Notes: a model not told the origin generated them from the sequence alone. Numbered from the stretch's first letter, positions 8,179 through 17,112 are shown. The stretch is 64,000 nucleotides of DNA from Streptomyces sp. NBC_01142 (GCF_026341125.1 NZ_JAPEOR010000002.1:2678501-2742500); one strand, 5' to 3'. Made by a program: numbers and translations.

Positions 8179-8217
8179 GAGGCTGTCGCACGGCTCCTGC
8201 CCGGTGAAGGTCAAGAG
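8179..8217 (+). repeat. Left terminal inverted repeat of the IS1182-family element
   Basis: The 39 bp starting GAGGCTGTCGCACGGCTCCT are the exact reverse complement of 9800-9838. Confidence 0.93.
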
Positions 8218-8267
8218 CGATTCGTTGTTCGGTTCCGAGGATCCAGGAGGCGTCGGAATCTTGGCTG

Positions 8268-9806
8268 GTGGGGCGGAACTTCTGGTCGTGCGACCGTGAA
8301 CGTGATCTTGAGATGCCGCGGGATGTCCGGGAGTGGCTGCCGCCCGAGCACCTGTGCTGGAAGGTGCTCGACGTCGTCGAGCTACTTGACCTGTCGGCGT
8401 TCGAGAACAGCTACCGTGACGACGGGCGGGGCGGGGTGGCCTACCCTCCCGCGAGCCTGATTGCGCTGCTCCTGTACTGCTACAGCAAGGGAGTGCGTTC
8501 CTCCCGTCGCATCGAGCAGGCTTGCTGGGACGACGTGGGCTGCCGAATCATCACCGCGAACCGCCGAGTGGACCACTCCACCGTCGCGCGGTTCGTACGA
8601 CGCCACCGTGCCGCCTTGAACTCACTGTTCGTGCAGGTGTTGTCGCTGTGCGGCCGACGTGGCCTGGTCGATCTTTCGGCGGTGGCCGTGGACGGCTCAC
8701 CGATGGAGGCGAACGCCTCACGCGACGCCAACCAGCGGCTCCAGCGCCTGGAGGAGACCATCTCCCAGTACGAGAAAGAGATCCACGCGTTGATGGAGGA
8801 TGTAGTCGACCACGCGCTGAGCGTCGAGGCCGATGACTCGGCAGCACAGGGAGATGGCGAGGACGCGTGCGACAACTGGCCTCGCCTGTCCCGGCTGTGC
8901 GACCGGCTCACCCGGGCCCACTTGGCCAGGGACAGACTGCATGAACGGGCTATGCCTTCACCCACCGAGATCCGGATCAAGGTCGAAGCCGCCGAGCGGA
9001 TGGTGGCCCGCGCGGAGAAGCGCCTGGCCGCCGAGACCGAGGCTCACCAGGAGAAGCTGAAGAAGTACGAGCTCCGCGTCCGAGAGGACCGGGCGGCAGG
9101 ACGTCGTGGAGCGAACGGACGGCCGCCGGTCCCGATGGAGCACAAGACCGTCCTCGTTCGCCAGCGAACGCGACTGGTGAAGATGCGGGCCTGGCTGGAG
9201 CGGGCCCGCACACCCCGACCGGCCCCCTCCCCGGAGTCCCGTTCCTGCCTGAGCGATCCCGACTCCCGGCTGATTCCCGGCAAACGCGGCGGCTACCTGC
9301 AGGGATACAACATCCAGATCGTGTGCGCCCGCCGTCAATTCTTGCTGGCCATCGAAGCGCACGACAATCCCTCGGACAGGACGGCCCTCGTTCCGATGGT
9401 GAAGAAGACCCAGCACAATCACCAGGCCGCACGGCTCCCCGGCGACATCCAACTCTGGCTCGCCGACAGCGGGTACGCTTCCGCCGCGTCCTTCGAGGCC
9501 CTCGCCGACCTCCCGCTACTGGTCTCGGTCACCAGCGATGCCGACCAGGCAGGCTTTCCCGCGAAACGTCAGCAGGCCCCTGCCGGCCAGCAGGACATGG
9601 CGGCCCGCCTCGCCACCCCAACAGGACGGGCCCAGTACCGTCAACGCAGTGCCCTGGTCGAGCCGGGATTCGCCCAGATCTTCCAACGCTTCGGACGGCA
9701 CCTCAACTACCGCGGCCGCCAGGCGGTGGACGCCGAGATCAAGCTCCTCGGCACGGTGCACAACCTCAACAAGCTCATCAACCACACGCCCAAGAAGCAC
9801 TCTTGA
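8268..9806 (+). CDS. IS1182-family transposase
   Basis: The 512-aa DDE transposase has the typical N-terminus (NFWSCDRERDLEMPRDVREW), the conserved PPASLIALLLYCYSKGVRSS and VDHSTVARFVRRHRA segments, and the first catalytic Asp in SAVAVDGSPMEANASRD. A coiled-coil-like insertion (residues 150-300) is followed by LWLADSGYASAASFEAL (second Asp) and GRAQYRQRSALVEPGFAQI (Glu). A GTG at 8268 is used; AGGAGG at 8245-8250 is rather distant, so the exact start is uncertain. The stop codon lies inside the right inverted repeat. No frameshift is seen, so the element may be active. Confidence 0.92.
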   Translation: MGRNFWSCDRERDLEMPRDVREWLPPEHLCWKVLDVVELLDLSAFENSYRDDGRGGVAYPPASLIALLLYCYSKGVRSSRRIEQACWDDVGCRIITANRRVDHSTVARFVRRHRAALNSLFVQVLSLCGRRGLVDLSAVAVDGSPMEANASRDANQRLQRLEETISQYEKEIHALMEDVVDHALSVEADDSAAQGDGEDACDNWPRLSRLCDRLTRAHLARDRLHERAMPSPTEIRIKVEAAERMVARAEKRLAAETEAHQEKLKKYELRVREDRAAGRRGANGRPPVPMEHKTVLVRQRTRLVKMRAWLERARTPRPAPSPESRSCLSDPDSRLIPGKRGGYLQGYNIQIVCARRQFLLAIEAHDNPSDRTALVPMVKKTQHNHQAARLPGDIQLWLADSGYASAASFEALADLPLLVSVTSDADQAGFPAKRQQAPAGQQDMAARLATPTGRAQYRQRSALVEPGFAQIFQRFGRHLNYRGRQAVDAEIKLLGTVHNLNKLINHTPKKHS

Positions 9807-9838
9807 CCTTCACCGGGCAGGAGCCGTGCGACAGCCTC
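9800..9838 (-). repeat. Right terminal inverted repeat of the IS1182-family element
   Basis: This is the exact reverse complement of 8179-8217. It contains the transposase stop codon and is followed by the second ATCC target copy. Confidence 0.93.
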
Positions 9839-10207
9839 ATCCCGACCGAGGACACGGCGCAGAACTTCTCCTTCAGCGCCGCCGCCAGCCTCCGCGTCCA
9901 GCAGACGATCAAGGACTCCCCCTCCATCGCTCCGCAACTGAGGCGCTCCCGAACCCCCGCGATGCTGATGATCGCCGAGTGCTCTTCCCAGGTCCGGCAG
10001 TGGGCGACCGCCGTCCTCGCTGATGACCCCGCCATCCAGCGCGCGCAGTACATGCCCGGAGTCGGGCACCGCATGTGGAACGGCCTCGACGACAACAACG
10101 ACCGAGCCGCCGCCGTCATCACCGCGTTCCTTCAAGCCAAGCCGGCACCTGTGCCGAACTACCCGACCCGTGACGAGATCCCCGCCTTCCTGCGCGACCA
10201 CAAGTGA
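9839..10207 (+). pseudogene. Alpha/beta hydrolase, 3' part, separated by the IS1182-family element
   Basis: The frame resumes with IPTEDTAQNFSFSAAASLRV and ends IPAFLRDHK. It carries the late hydrolase strand TPAMLMIAECSSQ and the catalytic His in MPGVGHRMWNG. It continues the exact frame of the fragment at 7209-8178 once the element and one ATCC copy are removed. There is no start or ribosome site of its own, so it is probably untranslated or read only through the element. Confidence 0.85.
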
Positions 10208-10448
10208 AGACCTGCCGCCCGTCTCCGGCATCGGCGGACGAACGCTCGAAGCCGCCTGGGCCCTGCGCCAGGTACAGCCACCGAGTGTTCACCAAAGGGA
10301 CGAGAGACAACTGGGATGCCGTGCCCGGATTTCATCTGGCAGCCCGGCCGCGCGGCCGGTTATTCTGCCTCCCTACGCGATCACTCAGCATCGCTCGCGG
10401 TGTGCCGTTTCCCGGCGACCGCTTCATGACCTGTGGGGGGTCCCTTTC

Positions 10449-12185
10449 ATGCGCCCAGCGCGCCTGTTTCCGCATGCCTCGGTGCGTGCGGCAGCTGTAT
10501 TCGCACTCTCGGCGGGGCTGACGCTCCCCGCCCTGGCGACGGCACCCGCCGCCTTCGCGGTCGGCACCGGCACTGCCACCACGGCCGCCAGGACTGCCGG
10601 GGCCGCCGCCGCGGCTCCCGTGCCGGTCACCCGTACCGACACCTTCGACGACGGCCGGCTCGACATCGGCCTTCCGTACAACGCCCTCTGGGTGAAGGTC
10701 AATGTGTTCGCGCCCGGGCAGCAGCCCGGCGCCGCGCCGCTGCTCTCCACCGACGAGCTGTCCTGGCACGACTACACCAGCAGCAGGCCCGGTGGCTGGG
10801 CCACCGACCAGCCGCTGCGGCTGCCCGAAGGCAGCGCGTTCGGCGACTACCCGGTGACCGTGGACTACCGCATGCCCGGCGGAACGATTCAGCACTGGGA
10901 GGGCGGCGGCAAGCTCAGCTACCGGCTGCACACCGGCGTCTCCGGCCTCGCCTTCGACCGCGAGTCCACCGACTACGAGCACCGCGACGCCGTCCTGACC
11001 GGCACCGCGACCACCCTCGACCCGTCGACGGGCCTGCGCACACCGGCCCATGAGGGCACAAAGGTCAAGGTCGGCTTCCGTATGTACGGGACGGACTGGA
11101 CGGATCTCGCGAAGACGGCGACCGTCACCGGGAACGGCGGCGGCTTCTCACTGCCCCTCACTCCGGGCGCCGACGTGCGCGGCGGCGGGGCCACCGTCGA
11201 GGCGACCGCCGACACCGACCCGGACGACGCGGCCGAGGTCCCCGATCTGCCCATCTCCAAGACGAAGTACCGGATCTCCGCCGACCTCAGCAAGAAGCGG
11301 GTCCACAAGGGCGACTCCGTCACGGTCACCGGCCGCGCCGAGCGGCTGACCCCGGGCGGCTGGAAGCCGTTCACCGGGGCGACCGTGATCTCCACCCCGC
11401 GCGAGCCGGACACCTCGCGCCACGAGGTCGGCACCGTGATGGGCAGCTCCACGGTCGGCGAGGACGGCACGTTCACGTACCCGGCGAAGGCCGCGTACAC
11501 GACCGGCGTCCACACCTACCTCAAGCCGAGCGTGTACTACGCGGACCTGCCGTACGACCGCGGCGACATCGCGGTCCCGAAGGCGTTCAAGTACACCAAC
11601 GTCAAGATCGAGCTCAGCCCGTACGGCAAGGTCAGGGCCACCGGCCGGCTGGCCGCCGACTGGTGCTGGGACGAGCGGGTCACCCTCCAGTACTCGGCGG
11701 ACGGCAAGACGTGGGTGAACCTGCGCCACGGGGTCGCCGAGGGCGGCACCGCGGGATACTGCCCCTTCACCATCGAGAACGACGGCTTCGTCAACGCGTA
11801 CTACCGCATCGCGCACGCCGAGAACGACAACTTCCTCGCCCAGAACAGCGCGCCGGTACGTCTGACCCGCACCCTCACCCGGTTCTCGTCCTTCTCGGTC
11901 TCCCCGACCCGCCCGCACAAGGACGCCAGGTTCACCGCGTCCGGCACGCTCCAGCAGCACACCGGCGGCAAGTGGCAGGGCTACAAGGGCGCAAAGGTGA
12001 CACTGCTCTTCAAGCCCAAGGGCGAGAACCAGTGGTACTGGGTGGCCAAGGGCACCACCGGCAGCAGCGGCAAGTACAGCCTCAAGGGCACGGCATACGG
12101 CGACGGCCACTGGGCCATGGCTCTCCAGCCGGACTCCAAGCACTTCTACAGCGAGTCGAAGATGAAGTACGTCGATGTCCGCTGA
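10449..12185 (+). CDS. Secreted beta-sandwich repeat protein, paralogue 1
   Basis: The 578-aa exported protein has a signal peptide (residues 1 to about 37, ending near ATAPAAFAVG) followed by Ig-like beta-sandwich repeats with Lys/Asp-rich KKRVHKGDSVTVTGRAE-type segments. No catalytic motif is recognised. Its last about 110 residues (from LTRFSSFSVSPTRPHKDARF to MKYVDVR) align with the end of the next gene, so the two are tandem paralogues 34 bp apart, probably co-transcribed. ATG at 10449 is chosen because it opens the signal peptide after GGGGGGTCC. A cell-surface or matrix role is inference. Confidence 0.85.
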   Translation: MRPARLFPHASVRAAAVFALSAGLTLPALATAPAAFAVGTGTATTAARTAGAAAAAPVPVTRTDTFDDGRLDIGLPYNALWVKVNVFAPGQQPGAAPLLSTDELSWHDYTSSRPGGWATDQPLRLPEGSAFGDYPVTVDYRMPGGTIQHWEGGGKLSYRLHTGVSGLAFDRESTDYEHRDAVLTGTATTLDPSTGLRTPAHEGTKVKVGFRMYGTDWTDLAKTATVTGNGGGFSLPLTPGADVRGGGATVEATADTDPDDAAEVPDLPISKTKYRISADLSKKRVHKGDSVTVTGRAERLTPGGWKPFTGATVISTPREPDTSRHEVGTVMGSSTVGEDGTFTYPAKAAYTTGVHTYLKPSVYYADLPYDRGDIAVPKAFKYTNVKIELSPYGKVRATGRLAADWCWDERVTLQYSADGKTWVNLRHGVAEGGTAGYCPFTIENDGFVNAYYRIAHAENDNFLAQNSAPVRLTRTLTRFSSFSVSPTRPHKDARFTASGTLQQHTGGKWQGYKGAKVTLLFKPKGENQWYWVAKGTTGSSGKYSLKGTAYGDGHWAMALQPDSKHFYSESKMKYVDVR

Positions 12186-12219
12186 CCGCCACCGCCTTCC
12201 CCGACCGGAGAACACCCAC

Positions 12220-13884
12220 GTGCCCAAGCGCGCTCTCACCCTGCTGACCGCGGTCGCGGCGATGTCCGTGTCCGTACTCCCGCTCGGCCCACTGGCCCCG
12301 GCCGCCTTCGCCGCGGACGCCTCCCCGGTCGGCATCGGCCCGGCCAGAACGGTCGACACCCAGCGCGGACAGTTCTCCGTGACCGCCTGGACCGACACCG
12401 CGGGAGCGGACATCGTGTCCGTCTCCGCGAAGGTGCGCCAGGGCGGCACCGTGGTCTCCGAAGTGCCCTCGCTGACCGAACAGTCCTGGAACAAGGGCAG
12501 GTTCCTGGTGCCGGACAGCGCCCTCCTCAAGCTCACCGAGGACGGCGGGACCATCCCGGAGCTCGGCCGGTACACGATCGACGTGACCGCCACCGACAGC
12601 AAGGGCGGCACCACCACCCGCGAGGGCGCGGGCGTCCTCGACTTCACGCTGCGCCCGTACTTCGAGACGATGACGCACGACGCGCTCCCCAGCCGGGAGA
12701 ACCCGAACGTGCGGATGAAGACGCAGCTCCGGGCCGTCCAGCCCGGCAGCGGCGACCTGGTGCCGCTCGCGGGCCGGACGGTGGACTTCACCCGTACGTT
12801 CAAGAAGCCGGGCTCCGCCACGATCACCGAGTCCGCGCTCAGCGACGACCAGGGCAACGTACTCAGCCCGGTGTTCGCTCTGCCGGAACACGCGACCTTC
12901 AAGGCCGCGTTCGCCGAGAACAACACGACCGTGCGCGGCGTGGCCGGCGAGGAGTACGCGTCGTACGCCTGGCAGTCGTACCCCGTGACCGTGACCGCCA
13001 CGGCCGACAAGACCCGCGCCCTGCCCGGCGAGACGGTCACGATCACCGGCCGGGTGACACACGAGGGGGCGGCGGTGCCCGGCACCACGGTCCGCGTCAG
13101 CCTCGGCACCGACGGCCGCGGGACCCCGTGGGGCGAGACGGTCACCACGGACGCCGAGGGCCGGTTCACGGCGAAACTGACCGGCACACCCGGTGTCCGG
13201 CTCAATGGCTGGGTCGCGGAGGCGAGCGAGTTCTACGTCTCCGGGGCGACGTCGGGGCCGCTCGTCATGCCCGCGGAGTCGCGGATCGACGGCGTGACCT
13301 CCAAGCTGGCGGCCAACGGCAAGGTGACGGTCACGGGCACGTTCCGGAACAGGTACGACCGCGAGGACCGGTTCGACGCGGAGCCGGTCCAGCTCGAGTT
13401 CTCCACGGACGGCAAGTCCGGCTGGAAGAAGGTCGCGAGCGCCAAGCCGAGCTACTACTACTCGACGTTCACCCTCAACACGACGACCACCACGGGCGGC
13501 TACTACCGGGTGCACCACGTGCTCAACAACGCGTTCACCGAGAGCTTCGGCCCGGTCGCCCGCCTCACCCGGACCCAGACCCGCGTGACATCGGTCAACG
13601 CCGCTCCCGAGCCGGTGAAGAAGGGCGCCACCGTCACGGTCACGGGCACGCTCCAGCAGAACTCCGGGAGCTGGAAGGCGTACGCGTCCCAGCCGGTGAA
13701 GCTCTACTTCCAGGCCAAGGGCTCCAAGACCTGGACCCCGGTCGCCTCGGGCAGGACCGCCGCCAACGGCAAGGCCACGCTCAAGGGCAAGGCGAGCAAG
13801 GACGGCTCCTGGGTGATCCGCTACCTGGGCGACGGCACGCACTTCGACAGCACGGCGACCGCCGATTTCGTCGACGTACGCTGA
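12220..13884 (+). CDS. Secreted beta-sandwich repeat protein, paralogue 2
   Basis: The 554-aa secreted protein has a signal peptide ending around APAAFAADAS (residue 31) and beta-rich repeats such as KTRALPGETVTITGRVTHEG and PVKKGATVTVTGTLQQNSG. The C-terminal module ends FVDVR, matching the YVDVR end of paralogue 1. GTG at 12220 opens the signal peptide. The modules resemble the Ig-like units of Streptomyces surface proteins, but no ligand is known. A strong hairpin terminator and short CACGCCGA repeats follow. Confidence 0.85.
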   Translation: MPKRALTLLTAVAAMSVSVLPLGPLAPAAFAADASPVGIGPARTVDTQRGQFSVTAWTDTAGADIVSVSAKVRQGGTVVSEVPSLTEQSWNKGRFLVPDSALLKLTEDGGTIPELGRYTIDVTATDSKGGTTTREGAGVLDFTLRPYFETMTHDALPSRENPNVRMKTQLRAVQPGSGDLVPLAGRTVDFTRTFKKPGSATITESALSDDQGNVLSPVFALPEHATFKAAFAENNTTVRGVAGEEYASYAWQSYPVTVTATADKTRALPGETVTITGRVTHEGAAVPGTTVRVSLGTDGRGTPWGETVTTDAEGRFTAKLTGTPGVRLNGWVAEASEFYVSGATSGPLVMPAESRIDGVTSKLAANGKVTVTGTFRNRYDREDRFDAEPVQLEFSTDGKSGWKKVASAKPSYYYSTFTLNTTTTTGGYYRVHHVLNNAFTESFGPVARLTRTQTRVTSVNAAPEPVKKGATVTVTGTLQQNSGSWKAYASQPVKLYFQAKGSKTWTPVASGRTAANGKATLKGKASKDGSWVIRYLGDGTHFDSTATADFVDVR

Positions 13885-13904
13885 CCCGCCCCGGCGCGCG
13901 GCGA

Positions 13905-13964
13905 CGCGCGCCGAGGCACGCCGACGCACGCCGAGGCACGCCGACGCACGCCGACCGTGAGGCC
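13905..13964. repeat. Tandem ACGCCGAGGC/ACGCCGACGC array
   Basis: About six imperfect 10-bp units alternate ACGCCGAGGC and ACGCCGACGC between the second secreted gene and its terminator. The array is non-coding. Confidence 0.7.
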
Positions 13965-13972
13965 GACCGTGA

Positions 13973-14009
13973 GAGGGCGGCACCTCCGTGGAATGGGGGT
14001 GCCGCCCTC
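13973..14009. terminator. Bidirectional hairpin terminator
   Basis: GAGGGCGGCACC (13973-13984) pairs perfectly with GGTGCCGCCCTC (13998-14009) around a 13-nt loop. It sits between the convergent secreted-protein gene and the small minus-strand genes. Confidence 0.8.
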
Positions 14010-14229
14010 ACGGCAATCGCCGCGCAGCGTTGATCTCCCGCACCCGTGCCCGCAGCACCTCCCCCGGCGGAGCCGGCCGCACGTCCCCGGGTGGACAGTC
14101 CCACTCCTTGCCCCCGCCCGGCGGCCGGAGCTGGATGTACATACCCACATGCCCCATCACCTGTCCGAGGCGCCCGTCACGGGCGTCGACGGCGTACGTC
14201 CCCGTATCCGGCACCCCGTCCCCCGTCAT
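14008..14229 (-). CDS. Small conserved Streptomyces protein (73 aa)
   Basis: MTGDGVPDTGTYAVDARDGR opens a protein with the segments RLGQVMGHVGMYIQLRPPGG and EWDCPPGDVRPAPPGEVL, a pattern met in many Streptomyces genomes beside XRE/DUF397 genes. No function is known. Its start overlaps the stop of the upstream small gene by 4 bp (14226-14229), so the pair is translationally coupled. Confidence 0.75.
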   Translation of the reverse strand: MTGDGVPDTGTYAVDARDGRLGQVMGHVGMYIQLRPPGGGKEWDCPPGDVRPAPPGEVLRARVREINAARRLP

Positions 14230-14441
14230 GGCCTCAGCCCCTCGAGCGCGGCGGCCAGCCGCAAGGCCGTATCGAGGTTGCACCGCCCCAGATCCACCAG
14301 CGGATAGGGCGTGTCGCTCGCGAGCGACACCGGGTCGACCCGTAAGGACGGCAGAGTCACCGCCACCACACCCAGCCCGTCCCGCAGTTGGGACACCACC
14401 TCTTCCGCGGTCCGCAGCCGCTCCGCCGCTCGCACCACCAT
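14226..14441 (-). CDS. Small hypothetical protein (71 aa)
   Basis: MVVRAAERLRTAEEVVSQLR opens a mostly helical protein; the rest includes LRVDPVSLASDTPYPLVDLG. The family is not recognised. It is the first gene of a two-gene unit, coupled to the following 73-aa gene by a 4-bp overlap, and is divergent from the XRE regulator across 116 bp, so the regulator may control it. Confidence 0.7.
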   Translation of the reverse strand: MVVRAAERLRTAEEVVSQLRDGLGVVAVTLPSLRVDPVSLASDTPYPLVDLGRCNLDTALRLAAALEGLRP

Positions 14442-14557
14442 GATCAGGCACCTCCACGCTGAGTGTGTGCTTTCTCTACACAGAGTGGTCGAGTGCGGGC
14501 TAGCCTGGCCAGTAACGGACGCCCAACAACCCCATCTGTCCTAACCGGAGTTGACAT

Positions 14558-15397
14558 ATGCCCGGTCCCAAGGATCTGGATCCGTCGTCGTCCCCGCGCG
14601 CGCTGCTCGGCGCGGAACTGCGCCACGCCCGCGAAAATGCGGGCCTCACGCAGGAGGAACTCGGCAGACCGCTCTTCGTGAGCGGCTCGTTCATCGGCCA
14701 GTTGGAGGCCGGCACGAGACGGATGATGCCGGAATACGCCGCGCAGATAGACGAGATCCTGAGAACGAACGGGTTCTTCAGGCGGAACTGCACAGCGTCG
14801 AGCAGATCGAGGTATCCGGACCACTTCGCCGTGGCGGCGGAGGCGGAAGCGACCGCGACGACGATCAAGGAGTACGCGCCGCTGCTGATTCCCGGGCTGT
14901 TGCAGACGCAGGCTTACGCGAGAGCGATCTTCCGGGCGTATCAGCCGACGGCGACGGAGGACGTCATCGACGAACTCGTCGCGGCCAGACTGGAGCGTGC
15001 GCGTCTCCTCGACGATCCAACAACGCCGTTGTTGTGGGCGGTGCTGGACGAGGCGGTACTGCGACGCGAGGTCGGCGGCGCCGCGGAGATGGCGGAGGCG
15101 CTGCGCCGTGTGGCGGGGATGATCCGGCGTCATCGCGTCATCGTGCAGGTGCTGCCGTTCGAGGCAGGCGGTCACGCGGCACTAGAGGGCGGTCTCAAGC
15201 TGATGACCTTCTCCGACGGACCCCCGCTCGCCTACCTCCAAGGCCTGGGTACAGGTCAGTTGGAGGACGATCCGGCTACCGTCGCCCGCCACGAACTGAC
15301 ATACGATTTGGTCGGGGCCATGGCGCTGTCACCCAAGGAATCCCTGGCCCTGATCGGATCAGTGGCGGAGGATTACGCGCATGAAGATCAGCCCTGA
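14558..15397 (+). CDS. XRE-family regulator with DUF5753 domain
   Basis: The 279-aa protein has an N-terminal Cro/CI helix-turn-helix (LRHARENAGLTQEELGRPLF and VSGSFIGQLEAGTRRM, residues 18-52) and a C-terminal DUF5753 ligand-type domain (LIPGLLQTQAYARAIFRAY to DLVGAMALSPKESLALI). ATG at 14558 follows GGAG. It overlaps the DUF397 gene by 17 bp. XRE-DUF5753/DUF397 pairs are very common in Streptomyces and include the developmental WhiJ-type modules. By that analogy the DUF397 protein antagonises DNA binding by the regulator, which is inference here. Confidence 0.92.
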   Translation: MPGPKDLDPSSSPRALLGAELRHARENAGLTQEELGRPLFVSGSFIGQLEAGTRRMMPEYAAQIDEILRTNGFFRRNCTASSRSRYPDHFAVAAEAEATATTIKEYAPLLIPGLLQTQAYARAIFRAYQPTATEDVIDELVAARLERARLLDDPTTPLLWAVLDEAVLRREVGGAAEMAEALRRVAGMIRRHRVIVQVLPFEAGGHAALEGGLKLMTFSDGPPLAYLQGLGTGQLEDDPATVARHELTYDLVGAMALSPKESLALIGSVAEDYAHEDQP

Positions 15398-15644
15398 GTA
15401 CGACCTGACCACGGTGACCTGGCACAAGTCCAGCTACAGCGGGGGCAGCGGCGGCGACTGCCTGGAGGTCGCCACTTGGCGCAAGTCCACGCACAGCGAC
15501 GGTAGCGGCGGCGACTGCCTCGAAGTCGCCGACGGCCACCCCGGCGTCGTCCCCGTCCGCGACTCGAAGAACCCCGACGGCCCGGCGCTCGTGTTCCGGA
15601 CAGCCTCCTGGTCCACATTCGTCACGGACCTCAAGCACGGCTAG
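15381..15644 (+). CDS. DUF397 protein with an internally duplicated motif
   Basis: The 87-aa protein holds one full DUF397 unit (WRKSTHSDGSGGDCLEVADG with VPVRDSKNPDGPALVF) preceded by an extra half unit WHKSSYSGGSGGDCLEVA. The two halves are encoded by related 54-bp segments at 15420-15473 and 15477-15530, a 57-bp tandem duplication. It overlaps the XRE regulator by 17 bp and its last 14 bp overlap the convergent ABA4-like gene. A partner or antagonist role for the XRE protein is inferred from the family. Confidence 0.9.
   Translation: MKISPEYDLTTVTWHKSSYSGGSGGDCLEVATWRKSTHSDGSGGDCLEVADGHPGVVPVRDSKNPDGPALVFRTASWSTFVTDLKHG
15420..15530 (+). repeat. 57-bp intragenic tandem duplication in the DUF397 gene
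   Basis: Two copies starting at 15420 and 15477 encode K-S-x-x-S-x-G-S-G-G-D-C-L-E-V-A, identical at most positions. Confidence 0.8.
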
Positions 15645-16113
15645 TTCCTTCGAGGGACGCCGAAGACCCGGTCCCCGGCTCCGGCCGCTCCGCCACGGAC
15701 CGGGTCTTTACCGCGCGCACCACCAGGAAAACGGGCAGCGCGAACGGCGACAGCAGGATCGTTGCGACCAACAGCGGCCCCATCACCAGCGGATGGATCC
15801 CCAGCCGCCGCGCCTCGAGGAACATCCACTGACCGAGCAGCAGGTCCCAGGCGATGATCTGGGCCCAGACGGCCCCGGCGCCGTTGGCCAGGATCGCCAG
15901 ATCCCGGAATCCGTCGATATCGGGGCTGCGTACGGCTGCCCACAGTTCGGGGAACACGGGGATCGCCATGGCGAAGTAGACGACCAGTACCGGGATGACG
16001 GTCAGTGGTGTGGCGGCGATCCGTGCCGTGACGCGCGCGTGCGGAGCGAGGATCAGCAGCAGCCAGATGGGTGCGGCGAGCCAGAAGGCCAGTTCGAAGA
16101 GGAAGCCGGTCAT
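15631..16113 (-). CDS. ABA4-like (DUF4281) membrane protein
   Basis: The 160-aa protein has four predicted membrane helices and matches the ABA4-like family, notably FWLAAPIWLLLILAPH near the start and AWDLLLGQWMFLEARRLGIH before the third helix. ABA4 relatives in plants are linked to neoxanthin formation; bacterial function is unknown. The start at 16113 overlaps the stop of the upstream membrane gene by 4 bp, giving one operon. The last 14 bp overlap the DUF397 gene. Confidence 0.82.
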   Translation of the reverse strand: MTGFLFELAFWLAAPIWLLLILAPHARVTARIAATPLTVIPVLVVYFAMAIPVFPELWAAVRSPDIDGFRDLAILANGAGAVWAQIIAWDLLLGQWMFLEARRLGIHPLVMGPLLVATILLSPFALPVFLVVRAVKTRSVAERPEPGTGSSASLEGTSRA

Positions 16114-17090
16114 GCCACAAGCTCCTTGCCGTGGTCGACGTCTGTGACTGCGGATGCGGGAGGTGTGCGCAGCGCCATGAGTACGCCGACGGCGCAGCCG
16201 ACCAGGATCACCGCGGCGGCGCCGAGCGTCGCGCCGTCCGGGTGGATCAGCGGCTGACCGCGCAGCGCCTGCCAGATGAGGAGGGCGAGCACGGCGGCGT
16301 ACGTCCCCGAGGCCACCAGTACCAGTCGCAGCCGTATGCGCTCGTCGCGCAGTCGGGCGAACCGCGGCGCCAGGACGAGGAGCGCGAGCAGGAGAAAGGG
16401 GAGCACCTGTAGCGCGTGCATGCCGAAGAAGTGCGGGATGCGCAGATCGCCCCCGGTGGTCGACCAGCCGGTCAGCGGCATCGACGGCCCGCCGTCCGCC
16501 ACGCCGACGCTGTGCGCCCCGATCACATCGGCGACGCCGGCTTCGGCCGCCTCCGCCTGCTCGGGCGTGGGCCGCGTCATCAGGAAGCCGATGCCCGCGC
16601 CGACCAGTGCGAGGACCGCACCGAGCCGTACCGCCCAGGCGGACGCCCGGTCGGCGATGCGCGCCCGGAACAGCAGCAGCGCGATGACCAGCGTGCCGGT
16701 CCACAGGACGACGACGGACGCGCCCATCACGTTGAACACGAGCGAGTCGAAGGGCGTTTCCTGGTTGAAGTGGCTGCGCTTGCCGCGGACCACCTGGCCG
16801 GTGATGGCGATCATCTCGATCAGACTCGCCCCGGCGACCACCGTGCCCGCCCACCATCCGGCCCGCCGGGCGCGGGTGAGCAGCGAGAGCATCCAGGCCA
16901 GGGCAAGCGAGAAGGCGACGAACGACACCGAGAACTTGAACGGCTTGGACCAGATCGGCGAGTCCACCAGGACCCGGTCGTCCACCACGATGCCGACGGC
17001 CGAGATCACGGCCAGCACGGCCATCGACGCCGCGAAGACCATCAGCGGCCGGTGCCAGGACATCCATGAGTTCGAGGTCCGCGAGGACAT
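16110..17090 (-). CDS. Polytopic membrane protein (326 aa)
   Basis: About eight hydrophobic helices are visible, for example PLMVFAASMAVLAVISAVGI, VSFVAFSLALAWMLSLL and FNVMGASVVVLWTGTLVIAL. A conserved-looking GKRSHFNQETPFDSLVFN loop lies between helices 3 and 4, and the loop before helix 6 (PTPEQAEAAEAGVADVIG) is extracytoplasmic. The substrate is unknown. It is transcribed with the ABA4-like gene (4-bp overlap) and divergently from the MerR regulator across palindromic DNA, so MerR control is likely. Confidence 0.8.
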   Translation of the reverse strand: MSSRTSNSWMSWHRPLMVFAASMAVLAVISAVGIVVDDRVLVDSPIWSKPFKFSVSFVAFSLALAWMLSLLTRARRAGWWAGTVVAGASLIEMIAITGQVVRGKRSHFNQETPFDSLVFNVMGASVVVLWTGTLVIALLLFRARIADRASAWAVRLGAVLALVGAGIGFLMTRPTPEQAEAAEAGVADVIGAHSVGVADGGPSMPLTGWSTTGGDLRIPHFFGMHALQVLPFLLLALLVLAPRFARLRDERIRLRLVLVASGTYAAVLALLIWQALRGQPLIHPDGATLGAAAVILVGCAVGVLMALRTPPASAVTDVDHGKELVA

Positions 17091-17112
17091 AGAGCTACCC
17101 CCAGAGCATTAT

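Larger units (their letters stand above)
8179..9838. mobile_element. Complete IS1182-family insertion sequence (1660 bp)
   Basis: The element is bounded by perfect 39-bp terminal inverted repeats (8179-8217 and 9800-9838) and flanked by a 4-bp target duplication ATCC (8175-8178 and 9839-9842). It contains one intact transposase. The perfect ends and intact host frame across the junction indicate recent insertion. Confidence 0.93.
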
